Source of the DNA: Bacteroidales bacterium
GTDB taxonomy: Bacteria; Bacteroidota; Bacteroidia; Bacteroidales; P3
DNA length: 64,000 bases
Assembly (NCBI GenBank): GCA_017480145.1
Contig: JAFVBF010000076.1
Coordinates: 1-64,000, forward strand
Direction of reading: 5' to 3'
Part shown: one piece after another, positions 14,262 through 22,933 of the stretch
Layout of the letters: each line of letters begins with the position of its first letter
How positions within the stretch are numbered: the first letter of the stretch is position 1
Translations under genes and position numbers: made by a program
The notes under the pieces: model-generated
Seen by the model: only the letters and a program-made list of their open reading frames with translations
Told to the model about the DNA's origin: nothing
The model's database searches: none

Positions 14262-16505
14262 TTACTTATTGAGGTTTTTGTAGTAGTTCATCAAGCAGCC
14301 ATCGGTAAGGATGGTGCGCTCGTCGGCAGTGAGGTTTTGGAAGAAGAGGTGGATGTCCTTAACACCGTTCTTGGTGATAACTTTGGCATCGATTTCTTCT
14401 TTGCCGTCGAGGATGGCTTGACGGATGCCAGGGATGAAGACTTTATCGCCAGGCTCGTAGTCAAATGGGGTATCCTGTGCGATGGTGAAGGGGACAATAC
14501 CCCAGTTGATGCAGTTGCTGCGATAGCGCTTGGTGGCATACTCGTAGCAAATGTTGGCATCGCCACCCAGCACCTTCTGGCAAGAAGCAGCCTGCTCACG
14601 AGCGGAGCCGTCGCCAGGCTTGTTGGCAAACACGCAGGAGCCAAAAGAAGTGTTGTCGGCAGAAGCACCAACAGCCTTCAGAGCAGCAGCGATATTGTCG
14701 GACACCTTGCCTTCACGACGTTCGAGGTCTTGAGCCTGTATCTTCTTGCTGAGCCCCACATATTCGGGCACGCGGCGAGAGAGGGCGAACTCAGAAAGTT
14801 TCAGCGGGTTACTGCGATAGCTGCTGGTCTCGCCCGAGGGGATAAGTTCGTCGGTCGTGGTAACGGGGTCGTGTATAACGGCAGCCAGTTCGACAAGCAT
14901 ATTGTCCTGCATGGGGTACATCTTAGGCCAGTCCTTAATATTGGGGCCATAGCGCAGGGCCTCGTCTTCGTTGGCATGACCATAGCCATTATAGATACGA
15001 CGCATATAGATTTTCTCGTCGTAAGTGTAACCCTCGTGGTTGTCAGTATAATCAATGTCGGTAGCAGCGGTAATAACGCCTCCGTTGGCGGCGGTAGCGG
15101 CAATACTGCGGGCATCCATCAAGGCCACCATGCTGAGCTGACCCTGTCCGGGTTTTGAACCTTCGCGGTTGGGAAAGTTGCGGGTGGTGTGGCGAATTGA
15201 GAAACCATTGTTGGCCGGCACATCGCCAGCGCCAAAGCAAGGACCGCAGAAAGCGGGCTTAATGACAACGCCAGCTTCGAGCAGTTCGGTGGCAATGCCT
15301 GTGCGAGTGGTGGCGATGTACACCGGAGAAGACTGCGGATAGGCCGACATGGTGAAATAGTCGTCACCAATGGATTTATCTTTCAAGATGGCGGCAGCCT
15401 CGCTGAGGTTGTCGTAGGTACCACCGGCGCAGCCCGCAATGATACCCTGATCGGCATACACCTTGCCGTCCTTGATTTTGTCCATCAAGTGGATATCGAC
15501 TTTGTCGCCGAATTTGGCCTTGGCATCGGCCTCGATCTTGCCCAAAATCTCCTCGGGGTTCTGCTGAAGCTCGTGGATGGTGTAGGCGTTAGAGGGGTGG
15601 AACGGCATAGCAATCATGCACTCCTGCTTGGAGAGGTCTATGCGAATCATGCTGTCATAGTAAGCCACCTTGCCAGGCTGCAGCTGTTTGTAGGCCTCGG
15701 GGCGGTTGTGCATCTTGTAGTATTTCTCAACCTCTTCGTCGGTCACCCAGATGCTGCTGAGGCAGGTGGTCTCGGTGGTCATAACCTCGATACCATTACG
15801 GAAGTCGATAGGCAGATTTTTAACGCCAGGACCTGCGAACTCAAGGACCTTATTCTTCACGAAGCCATTGTCGAAAGTGGCTTTTACCAGCGAGATAGCC
15901 ACATCGTGAGGGCCAACACCCTTGCGGGGGGTGCCTTCCAGCCAGACAAGAACGACCTCGGGAGCGTTGATATCCCAGGTGTTGCGGAGCAGCTGTTTTA
16001 CCAGCTCGCCGCCACCTTCGCCAACGCCCATGTTGCCGAGTGAGCCGTAACGGGTGTGGCTGTCAGAACCCAGAATCATATTGCCACACTGTGCCAGAGC
16101 CTCGCGGGCATACTGATGGATAACAGCTTGGTTAGCGGGCACATAAATGCCACCGTACTTCTTAGCAGCGGAAAGGCCGAAAACATGGTCATCCTCATTG
16201 ATAGTACCACCCACAGCGCAGAGCGAGTTGTGGCAGTTGGTCATGGCATAGGGCAGGGGGAATTTTTCCAAACCGCTGGCACGAGCCGTCTGGATGATGC
16301 CTACGTAAGTGATGTCATGCGACACCATGGCATCGAAGCGAATGCGCATTTTCTTCCCTTTATTGCCGTCCACTTCGTGGGCACGCAGAATTTGATAGGC
16401 AATGGTCTGCTCGCGAGCCTCGTCAGGTGTGGGCATACCAGCATTGTCGTTGACAATCGTCGAACCGTTCTGGAGATATACTCCGTGGTTAATCAGTTCT
16501 ACCAT
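14262..16505 (-). CDS. acnA: Aconitate hydratase
   Basis: 747 residues from the ATG at 16505 (MVELINHGVYLQNG); an upstream in-frame ATG at 16613 would overlap the promoter and is rejected. Converts citrate to isocitrate with a 4Fe-4S cluster. The cluster Cys pattern is visible as GCAGGT (near 383) and CGPCFG (near 447-451); the substrate-binding DSHTRYG motif is near 180. Length and motifs fit the mitochondrial-type aconitase common in Bacteroidota. It is transcribed divergently from isocitrate dehydrogenase, so the two consecutive TCA-cycle steps share a 386-bp control region. Confidence 0.95.
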   Translation of the reverse strand: MVELINHGVYLQNGSTIVNDNAGMPTPDEAREQTIAYQILRAHEVDGNKGKKMRIRFDAMVSHDITYVGIIQTARASGLEKFPLPYAMTNCHNSLCAVGGTINEDDHVFGLSAAKKYGGIYVPANQAVIHQYAREALAQCGNMILGSDSHTRYGSLGNMGVGEGGGELVKQLLRNTWDINAPEVVLVWLEGTPRKGVGPHDVAISLVKATFDNGFVKNKVLEFAGPGVKNLPIDFRNGIEVMTTETTCLSSIWVTDEEVEKYYKMHNRPEAYKQLQPGKVAYYDSMIRIDLSKQECMIAMPFHPSNAYTIHELQQNPEEILGKIEADAKAKFGDKVDIHLMDKIKDGKVYADQGIIAGCAGGTYDNLSEAAAILKDKSIGDDYFTMSAYPQSSPVYIATTRTGIATELLEAGVVIKPAFCGPCFGAGDVPANNGFSIRHTTRNFPNREGSKPGQGQLSMVALMDARSIAATAANGGVITAATDIDYTDNHEGYTYDEKIYMRRIYNGYGHANEDEALRYGPNIKDWPKMYPMQDNMLVELAAVIHDPVTTTDELIPSGETSSYRSNPLKLSEFALSRRVPEYVGLSKKIQAQDLERREGKVSDNIAAALKAVGASADNTSFGSCVFANKPGDGSAREQAASCQKVLGGDANICYEYATKRYRSNCINWGIVPFTIAQDTPFDYEPGDKVFIPGIRQAILDGKEEIDAKVITKNGVKDIHLFFQNLTADERTILTDGCLMNYYKNLNK

Positions 16506-16612
16506 GATATGATTTTTAAGGTTAATAAATATTATCCAAAATTCAACCAAACCTCTCAAAACAACCTCTAATACAAACACTTGAGGCATCCGAGAGACAT
16601 TTGCATATTGCA

Positions 16613-16620
16613 CAAAATTA
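16613..16620 (-). promoter_or_regulatory. Promoter -7 element of aconitase
   Basis: TAATTTTG on the minus strand is a perfect TAnnTTTG, about 108 bp before the chosen ATG; a T-rich -33 region lies about 22 bp upstream. Confidence 0.65.
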
Positions 16621-16784
16621 CGATTTTTAATTAATATGCTCTAAAAAGTTTGTCCCAAGAGAAAGTGCATCTGGTTCGGGGGGTGTTTCACCTCTTATGA
16701 AAGCCAACGGACACTGCAACTCCAACCTTGGCTTCAAAAAATTTAGTTTTTTCATTCAGAACGCTTTTTATAAAAAATAAATGA

Positions 16785-16792
16785 TAAATTTG
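16785..16792 (+). promoter_or_regulatory. Promoter -7 element of isocitrate dehydrogenase
   Basis: TAAATTTG followed by CAG is a perfect -7 box, with a TTTTT stretch at 16764-16769 at the -33 distance. The leader to the ATG at 16892 is about 90 nt. Confidence 0.65.
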
Positions 16793-16891
16793 CAGATGCG
16801 CAATATCTCTGAGACACTTAGCAAAAACCTGTGTTTCAGCCCCATATGGCGCAAGAATAATCAGAATCACATCTAATCACAAATCAAAATC

Positions 16892-18103
16892 ATGAAAGAA
16901 AAAATCAAGATGACCACCCCGCTGGTCGAAATGGATGGCGACGAGATGACCCGCATTCTTTGGAAAATGATCAAAGACGAGCTCATTCTCCCCTTCGTTG
17001 ACCTGAAAGCTGAATACTACGACCTTGGCCTGGTGCACCGCGACGAGACCCGCGACCAGGTGACAGTCGATTCGGCCGAAGCCACCAAGAAATATGGCGT
17101 CGCCGTGAAGTGCGCCACCATCACCCCCAACCACCAGCGCATGGACGAATACAAACTGCATGAAATGTGGAAAAGCCCCAATGGCACCATCCGTTCCATG
17201 CTTGACGGTACCGTCTTCCGTGCTCCCATCATCATTGACAGCATCAAACCAGCTGTGAAAAACTGGGAAAAACCCATAACCATTGCCCGTCACGCCTATG
17301 GCGATGTCTACAAGAGTGTCGAAATCCGTGCCGAAGAAGCCGGTGTGGCCAAACTGGTCTTTGATGGCGAGAGCGGCAAACACGAAGAAGTAGTAATTCA
17401 CAACTTCAAGGGTGCTGGCGTACTACAGGGCATGCACAACACTGACAAGAGCATCCGCTCTTTTGCCCACGCCTGCTTCAAATATGCTGTGGACACCAAA
17501 CAGGATCTCTGGTTCAGCACCAAAGACACCATTAGCAAGAAATACGACGCCCAGTTCAAGATTATCTTCCACGAGGTATTCGAGGAGTACAAGGAGCAGT
17601 TCGAGAAGCTTGGTATCGAATTCTTCTACACCCTCATTGACGATGCAGTGGCTCGCGTCATTCGCAGCAAAGGCGGCTACATCTGGGCCTGCAAGAACTA
17701 CGACGGCGATGTGATGAGCGACATGGTTTCTACCGCTTTCGGCAGCTTGGCCATGATGACTTCCGTGCTTGTCAGCCCCGACGGCAAATACGAATATGAG
17801 GCTGCACACGGCACCGTAACCCGCCACTACTACAAGTATCTGAAAGGCGAAGAGACTTCCACCAACCCCATGGCAACCATCTTTGCATGGAGCGGTGCCC
17901 TGCGCAAACGCGGCGAAATGGACGGTCTTAAAGACCTGGAGAATTTCGGCGACCAGCTTGAGGCTGCCTGCTTCGACACTCTGAACGAAGGTATCGTTAC
18001 CAAGGACCTTGTTGCCTTGATGGAAGGCGTAACCCCGAAAGCTGTGAACAGCCTTGACTTTATCAAAGCTATCCGCGAGCGTTTGGAGAAACGTCTGGCC
18101 TAA
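16892..18103 (+). CDS. icd: NADP-dependent isocitrate dehydrogenase
   Basis: 403 residues, the homodimeric eukaryote-like (type II) NADP-IDH. Converts isocitrate to 2-oxoglutarate, CO2 and NADPH. Visible signatures: [13 protein letters not shown] at the N-terminus, TITPNHQRM, the SPNGTIRS substrate loop near 94-101, the [21 protein letters not shown] region near 250 and the metal/substrate motif [17 protein letters not shown] near 270, then [10 protein letters not shown]. It has its own promoter and a strong terminator. Functional link: next step after the divergent aconitase. Confidence 0.95.
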   Translation: MKEKIKMTTPLVEMDGDEMTRILWKMIKDELILPFVDLKAEYYDLGLVHRDETRDQVTVDSAEATKKYGVAVKCATITPNHQRMDEYKLHEMWKSPNGTIRSMLDGTVFRAPIIIDSIKPAVKNWEKPITIARHAYGDVYKSVEIRAEEAGVAKLVFDGESGKHEEVVIHNFKGAGVLQGMHNTDKSIRSFAHACFKYAVDTKQDLWFSTKDTISKKYDAQFKIIFHEVFEEYKEQFEKLGIEFFYTLIDDAVARVIRSKGGYIWACKNYDGDVMSDMVSTAFGSLAMMTSVLVSPDGKYEYEAAHGTVTRHYYKYLKGEETSTNPMATIFAWSGALRKRGEMDGLKDLENFGDQLEAACFDTLNEGIVTKDLVALMEGVTPKAVNSLDFIKAIRERLEKRLA

Positions 18104-18127
18104 GCCTGAAACTAAACGCACAATAAG

Positions 18128-18168
18128 AAGAAAGAGGCACACCTGCATGATGTGCCTCTTTCTTTTAT
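18128..18168 (+). terminator. Terminator after isocitrate dehydrogenase
   Basis: AAGAAAGAGGCACA (18128-18141) pairs with TGTGCCTCTTTCTT (18151-18164), loop of 9, then T-rich sequence. Confidence 0.85.
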
Positions 18169-18407
18169 CATAGGCCTCACCGCTATCTGCTTATCCCCCA
18201 CCCCATTGCAGCAGAACCCCACGCCAATCTGCCTCATTAGAAAACAGACACAGAGACACAATGTCTGTGACAAACAATAAACAGACGACGAATGCGTTTT
18301 TAAATAGTCATCATGTAGGGCCGACCGCAGCGTGACCGCCGGCCAATATCCCTAAAGCAAGGAATCCCGATGCAAACACACGCTATTATTGCTGTATTGC
18401 TTGGATT
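18169..18407. other. Intergenic stretch before pabA
   Basis: Nothing convincing: no ORF, no tRNA-like fold and no clear -7 box near the pabA start. A GC-rich patch (18318-18345) has GGCCGACCG and CGCCGGCC halves that could form a weak hairpin. Confidence 0.3.
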
Positions 18408-18995
18408 ATGCCGAAACGAACCCTGCTGATAGACAATCACGACTCTTTTACATACAACCTGCTACACCTTCTAACGACCTGCATACCCACGGGAGGTGTT
18501 GTGGATGTCATTGAAAACAAACGTGTCCAAACAGAGGCTTTAATCAACTATGACCATGTAGTACTGTCACCAGGCCCCGGTGTGCCCAAAGAGACCGACT
18601 GCCTGTTGGAAATCATACACTCTACAATCGAACTCGGCATACCCCTTCTCGGAGTCTGCCTAGGGCATCAAGCCATCGCCGAATACTACGGTGCAAAACT
18701 GTTTCGACTGTCAAAGCCAGCCCACGGCGAGATTAGCCAACTGAAAATCAACAAAACATCACGTCTTTTATACAATGTGGAAGATGGCTCTGTGGTAACT
18801 CGCTACCACTCATGGGCGATAGACAAGAGCACACTTCCTGAAGAAGTGCAAATTGTCGCACATTGCGAGGATGGAATCGTCATGTCTATAGAGCACAAGA
18901 CTCTACCCATCTTCGGCCTACAGTTCCATCCAGAATCATTTATGACCCGATGCGGTAGTACAATCATCAAAAACTTCTATGCAACAGCATATTAA
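18408..18995 (+). CDS. pabA: Aminodeoxychorismate/anthranilate synthase glutaminase subunit
   Basis: 195 residues, class I glutamine amidotransferase: LIDNHDSFTYNL at the start, oxyanion loop SPGPGVP near 60, nucleophile Cys in GVCLGHQA near 82, and the His-Glu of FHPESF near 176. It releases ammonia from glutamine for the chorismate-using partner. The next two genes are a PabB-type synthase and a PabC-like lyase with overlapping ends, so the substrate is p-aminobenzoate for folate rather than anthranilate. The same protein could also serve TrpE. Confidence 0.88.
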   Translation: MPKRTLLIDNHDSFTYNLLHLLTTCIPTGGVVDVIENKRVQTEALINYDHVVLSPGPGVPKETDCLLEIIHSTIELGIPLLGVCLGHQAIAEYYGAKLFRLSKPAHGEISQLKINKTSRLLYNVEDGSVVTRYHSWAIDKSTLPEEVQIVAHCEDGIVMSIEHKTLPIFGLQFHPESFMTRCGSTIIKNFYATAY

Positions 18996-19965
18996 CTCCA
19001 TGGAAGTGTTGGCTGCAACTATCAGCTGGCACACACGTAAGTCAATCCCATATCTCTTTGCCGTGGACTTCGAGATGAATGAAGCCTACTTTACCGATTA
19101 CCCACAGCAACAGCAGGAAATACTATTTAGGACCCCCTTAATGACCAACATGGCTGCTGCAAAGCACATTGAGAAATCCGTGGCACTAACAGCACAGCCC
19201 ATGTCTTTTGAGGATTACAAGAAAGGGTTCAACATAGTGCATCAAGGACTACTTTACGGCAATTCCTACCTGACCAACTATACAACCCGGACACCCATAG
19301 ACTGCTGTCTCTCCATACGGGAAATTGCCATGTCCTCTACTGCCCCGTTCGTTCTTTGCATACCCAATAAATTCGTTTGCTTCTCTCCGGAACGCTTTGT
19401 ACAAATCAAAGACGGGTTCGTAACCACACACCCCATGAAAGGAACCATAGATGCGGCATTGCCAAATGCCGAACAACGATTGCTGGCAGACCCTAAAGAG
19501 TTAGCAGAACATATCACCGTGGTAGATCTGCTACGCAACGACATAGGCATAATAGCCGACGAAGTAGAGGTCTCACGGTTTCGATACCTGTCACGAATAG
19601 AGACCCAGCATGGAGCCATTCTGCAAATGAGTTCCGCAATTACAGGCAGGCTACCATCCAATGCGATGTCCCACTTGGGAGAACTATTGTTAAGATTGCT
19701 GCCTGCTGGTTCCATCTGTGGCGCACCCAAAGAATCTACTCTGAAACTGATTGCCGAGGCCGAAAACCATTCAAGAGGTTTCTACAGCGGGATTTTCGGC
19801 GTGTTTGACGGACAATCTTTTGACAGCGCAGTGATGATCAGATTTATAGAAGAAGACACCCACCAGCAACTCTATTTCCATAGTGGGGGCGGCATCACGG
19901 TAAATAGTCATGCCGAGACAGAGTATAACGAGATGATTCAGAAGATATATCTCTCTTTGGCATGA
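18979..19965 (+). CDS. pabB: Aminodeoxychorismate synthase component I
   Basis: 328 residues, a compact chorismate-binding enzyme lacking the long N-terminal domain of TrpE or E. coli PabB. Visible: PMKGTID near 154 (the KGT of PabB/TrpE), the VDLLRND segment near 182, the AGSICGAPK loop near 248, and the C-terminal YSGIFG and HSGGGITVNS motifs. It makes 4-amino-4-deoxychorismate with PabA. The start at 18979 overlaps pabA by 17 bp; an alternative ATG at 19000 just after the pabA stop is equally possible. Confidence 0.88.
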   Translation: MQQHINSMEVLAATISWHTRKSIPYLFAVDFEMNEAYFTDYPQQQQEILFRTPLMTNMAAAKHIEKSVALTAQPMSFEDYKKGFNIVHQGLLYGNSYLTNYTTRTPIDCCLSIREIAMSSTAPFVLCIPNKFVCFSPERFVQIKDGFVTTHPMKGTIDAALPNAEQRLLADPKELAEHITVVDLLRNDIGIIADEVEVSRFRYLSRIETQHGAILQMSSAITGRLPSNAMSHLGELLLRLLPAGSICGAPKESTLKLIAEAENHSRGFYSGIFGVFDGQSFDSAVMIRFIEEDTHQQLYFHSGGGITVNSHAETEYNEMIQKIYLSLA

Positions 19966-20567
19966 CGCAGTTTATTGAAACCTTATGCATAGAAGATGGC
20001 AGGCCAAAGCACCTTGCCTATCATCTAAACCGAATGATACGGACCTCGCAGCACTTCCACGGAGTCCGTATCCCTCTCCATCCGTTATTTGAACATATCG
20101 CTGTTACGAAATCTTGCGGGAGGGCAAAACTCCGCATACTATATGACACCCATATTCTATCCATAGACGAGACCCCCTACACACCCCTATACCGTCACAC
20201 TGTCAGGCTTGTCACCGCTGATAGCCTGTTGTACAATTACAAATATGCAGACCGAACAGCCATTGACCAAATATGGCATAAGGCAGGCACCGACGACATC
20301 ATAATCGTCCAACATGACCAGATTACCGATAGCGCCATCGCTAATCTGGTATTTGAAAATTCTCACGGTTTATTCACCCCAATCCATCCTTTACTGGCAG
20401 GCACATGTCGGCAGAGGCTCTTAAATCAGGGCATTATCCGCGAAGCCGTCATTTCCCGTCAGACCCTCTCGCAATACGATCGAGTCTATTTTATCAATGC
20501 CTTATGTCCACTCTATAGTTTGCCCGCATTCCCAGTTAACATGTTTTTGAAAGACGGACAGGAATGA
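19962..20567 (+). CDS. pabC: Aminodeoxychorismate lyase-like class IV aminotransferase
   Basis: 201 residues, short for the family (about 270 in E. coli PabC). Class IV PLP fold is suggested by the ETLCIEDGRPKHLAYHLNRM start, a lysine in YNYKYADRT near 108 as the likely PLP site, the EN/HGLFTP strand and the GTCRQRLL segment. Splits aminodeoxychorismate into p-aminobenzoate and pyruvate. Starts 4 bp inside the pabB end. Product assignment rests partly on context. Confidence 0.8.
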   Translation: MTQFIETLCIEDGRPKHLAYHLNRMIRTSQHFHGVRIPLHPLFEHIAVTKSCGRAKLRILYDTHILSIDETPYTPLYRHTVRLVTADSLLYNYKYADRTAIDQIWHKAGTDDIIIVQHDQITDSAIANLVFENSHGLFTPIHPLLAGTCRQRLLNQGIIREAVISRQTLSQYDRVYFINALCPLYSLPAFPVNMFLKDGQE

Positions 20568-20570
20568 ATA

Positions 20571-20619
20571 TCATTCAGGCAAGCATATTTTTCACTATCT
20601 CATACACCTGCCTGAATGA
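20571..20619. terminator. Inverted repeat between convergent pabC and SDR genes
   Basis: TCATTCAGGCA (20571-20581) pairs with TGCCTGAATGA (20609-20619) with a 27-nt loop. Position between converging genes suggests a bidirectional terminator, though the loop is long and no strong T-run follows. Confidence 0.4.
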
Positions 20620-20637
20620 CACATGCGAGCACTGCAT

Positions 20638-21399
20638 CTACGACTCCCTGTATATCACTGAACCGCTGGCCTGATGGGTGGCCAGCACCAGCACCTCGGC
20701 TATCTGAACATGAGCAGGTGCAGCAGCAGCATACAGAGCCACATCAGCCACATCATCGCCCGACAAAGGCTTGATACCTTTATAGACACCCTCAGCACGC
20801 TGGGCATCGCCGTGGAAACGAGTCACGCTAAAATTGGTCTCCACCAGGCCGGGCTTGATATTAGTGACTCTGACAGCCGTCTCAGCCAAATCAATACGCA
20901 GACCATCAGATATGGTCTTCACCGCAGCCTTGGTGGCACAATAGACATTTCCCTTAGCATAGGCTGCATCACCTGCCACACTACCGATATTTATTATATG
21001 CCCCGAATTACGCTCCACCATGCCAGGAACAACGAAGCGTGTCATGGACAACAGCCCTTTTATATTAGTATCAATCATAATGTCCCAATCCTCCATATCA
21101 CCCTCATACTCCTTGTCAAGGCCCAATGCGAGGCCTGCGTTATTAATCAAGACATTGATTGCACGCCAGCGTTCGGGCAAACCTTCTACCGCAGCCCTAC
21201 AGGCCGCTGCATCACGCACATCGAAAAGAAGCGTGAGAACTTCCGCTCCCAAATGTTTTTCTATTTCGGATTTCAAATGCTCCAGCAAGTCTGGCTTACG
21301 GCCTGTGAGAATCAGGTCATATCCATTCTGTGCAAACCTGCGGGCACAAGCCTCGCCGATGCCACTGGTCGCTCCTGTAATCAAAGCTATCTTCTTCAT
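20638..21399 (-). CDS. Short-chain dehydrogenase/reductase, YdfG-like
   Basis: 253 residues, classical SDR. TGATSGIG at 8-15 binds the NAD(P) cofactor, TGRK follows the second strand (suggesting NADP), NNAG is near 87, and the catalytic Ser and YxxxK are present (IGSVAG then YCATK). PG near 188 (KPGLVETNF) closes the active site. Closest to the YdfG group that oxidises 3-hydroxy acids such as serine or allo-threonine; the true substrate is not shown. It is 38 bp downstream of the nitroreductase gene and may be co-transcribed. Confidence 0.85.
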   Translation of the reverse strand: MKKIALITGATSGIGEACARRFAQNGYDLILTGRKPDLLEHLKSEIEKHLGAEVLTLLFDVRDAAACRAAVEGLPERWRAINVLINNAGLALGLDKEYEGDMEDWDIMIDTNIKGLLSMTRFVVPGMVERNSGHIINIGSVAGDAAYAKGNVYCATKAAVKTISDGLRIDLAETAVRVTNIKPGLVETNFSVTRFHGDAQRAEGVYKGIKPLSGDDVADVALYAAAAPAHVQIAEVLVLATHQASGSVIYRES

Positions 21400-21437
21400 T
21401 GTTTTCGTATTTTTAGTGGGTTGATAGTTTTATAAGC

Positions 21438-21965
21438 CTATTCAATATAGAACACACGACCTTCTTTGCGGCTATGTGGTTCGGGATAGTCACCATCCAC
21501 GTAACCCAACGCACAATGGCCAATGCCTTCCCATTCGCCGGTAATGCCAAGTTCCGAGAGAATCTGTAGGCCCTCAGCAGACTCAAATTCCTGTTTGGCA
21601 CGGTGTATCCAGCAGCTTCCGACCCCCAAATCATGAGCCGCAAGCATCAAATTGCCCATCACCAGACTGCCATCGTACACGTGATTGGGGCAACTCTTAT
21701 CGCCTAACACTATCAGTATGACAGGTGCGCCATAAAACGGATCCACGCCTTCGGCATAACCGCCTATTTGGCGATTCATCTCGCTGATACGATTTCGCAT
21801 GTCCCTGTTGGTAATGCACAGGATAATCCAATCCTGCAGATTCTTGCCGCTGGCGGCATAAAGTCCTGCACGAATAATTTTGTCCAGAACCTTGCGCGGC
21901 ACCATTTCATCCTTATATTTACGAATACTACGCCGACTTTCTATCTTGTCCAATACATCACTCAT
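21438..21965 (-). CDS. Nitroreductase family flavoprotein
   Basis: 175 residues, the short single-domain nitroreductase type. N-terminal IESRRSIRKYK binds FMN phosphate, AASGKNLQDW is the SGxN-like FMN loop near 40, and the C-terminal GIGHCALGYVDGD segment closes the flavin site. Reduces nitro compounds or quinones with NAD(P)H; physiological substrate unknown. Downstream of a PaaI-like thioesterase and upstream of the SDR gene. Confidence 0.88.
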   Translation of the reverse strand: MSDVLDKIESRRSIRKYKDEMVPRKVLDKIIRAGLYAASGKNLQDWIILCITNRDMRNRISEMNRQIGGYAEGVDPFYGAPVILIVLGDKSCPNHVYDGSLVMGNLMLAAHDLGVGSCWIHRAKQEFESAEGLQILSELGITGEWEGIGHCALGYVDGDYPEPHSRKEGRVFYIE

Positions 21966-22044
21966 AACTTAATATTTTTTTTTCAAAGATTATAACAGTC
22001 CGATATTACATTTATTTTCAAGTATCCATTTAGAAGAACCGCAC

Positions 22045-22530
22045 TTATTCTCCTTCTACCAAACAATCCCTAAAGAACATTTCCTTCTCTGCCTTCTCTT
22101 TCGGAAATGCAAAATAGGTGCACGTCGCCTCTGTGCAAACAACACCCTTGTCATCCAACAATTGCGCATCAATAATGGCAATATTGCGGCGGAGTTCACG
22201 CAAATGCGCACGGGCTGTTATCTCACCTGCGTCAGTGCTCACGGGTCTCCTGTAGCGAGTTTCCATTTTCGAGGTCACGCCCGCTGTTTGCAACTTTCGA
22301 GTCACCACCCAACCACAAACCTCATCCAAAATCAGTACCTGAATACCGCCATGCAACGTGTTGAGCCAGCCTTGATAATTCTCCGATGGTTGCCAATGGC
22401 AAACCACATCGTCACCCTCTTCATAAAAACACAGATGCAGTCCGAATGGATTATCTGGCGAACACCCTATGCAGTTGTAACCATCGAGTCCTGTCCAAGG
22501 GTTGACAATTTTACGTATTTCCATATCCAA
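22045..22530 (-). CDS. PaaI-type hot-dog thioesterase
   Basis: 161 residues. A hot-dog fold is indicated by the NTLHGGIQVLILDEVCGWV helix (His-Gly-Gly then Asp/Glu, the acyl-CoA thioesterase active-site helix) and following strands TSKMETRYRRPV and ARAHLRELRRNIAIIDAQL. Probably hydrolyses an acyl- or aryl-CoA; substrate unknown. It starts a short minus-strand run with the nitroreductase and SDR genes, preceded by its own promoter-like box. Confidence 0.8.
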   Translation of the reverse strand: MDMEIRKIVNPWTGLDGYNCIGCSPDNPFGLHLCFYEEGDDVVCHWQPSENYQGWLNTLHGGIQVLILDEVCGWVVTRKLQTAGVTSKMETRYRRPVSTDAGEITARAHLRELRRNIAIIDAQLLDDKGVVCTEATCTYFAFPKEKAEKEMFFRDCLVEGE

Positions 22531-22541
22531 TCATTTTTGAA

Positions 22542-22549
22542 ACAAAGAT
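22542..22549 (-). promoter_or_regulatory. Promoter -7 element of the thioesterase gene
   Basis: TATCTTTG on the minus strand, a perfect TAnnTTTG, 12-19 bp before the ATG. The close spacing implies a very short leader. Confidence 0.5.
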
Positions 22550-22849
22550 ACAAAATATTTGCCAAACACCCACATCCGACAGCCCCAACAACCCACACCC
22601 ACCACCGCCAACGTGTGAATAACTGTCCGTACCCCACCGCTGAAGTATTCCCATGTCTGTCTTACCCACCGTACTGACGTTCCTTCCCTATCGTAGGGCA
22701 GACAATCAAGACTATACGATGCTAAAAAGGCTGTCATTCATCTCGATTATAGAACAAGGTTGTCAGAGACACTTTCTTCCAACATCGTGAAGAGATAGCA
22801 GTGGGATGGCCATAAGCCGTAATTACAAAAGCAGGGATACAAAATACAA
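22550..22849. other. Intergenic stretch between a C1 protease and the thioesterase
   Basis: Nothing I can support beyond the flanking promoter and terminator: no credible ORF, no tRNA-like structure; a C-rich patch at 22566-22610 is of low complexity. Confidence 0.3.
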
Positions 22850-22884
22850 CGTGGAGGAAGAATCTTTCGATTCCTCCTCCACGC
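22850..22884 (-). terminator. Terminator after the C1 protease gene
   Basis: CGTGGAGGAAGAATC (22850-22864) pairs with GATTCCTCCTCCACG (22869-22883) apart from one A/C mismatch; T-rich sequence follows on the minus strand. Confidence 0.7.
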
Positions 22885-22933
22885 TGATAATATTCTATAA
22901 TCTTTTACAGAGACAGATGTTCTCTGAGATGAG

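Noticed and set aside
15489..16043. 184-codon plus-strand frame across aconitase
   Set aside because: Antisense shadow of aconitase, no start context or family features.
16650..16665. TCCCAAGAGA near the aconitase start, as in the switch repeat
   Set aside because: Only 10 of 19 bases match and there is no partner copy nearby; probably chance.
17423..18148. 241-codon minus-strand frame across icd
   Set aside because: Antisense shadow of a strongly conserved enzyme; composition reflects the opposite strand's codon bias.
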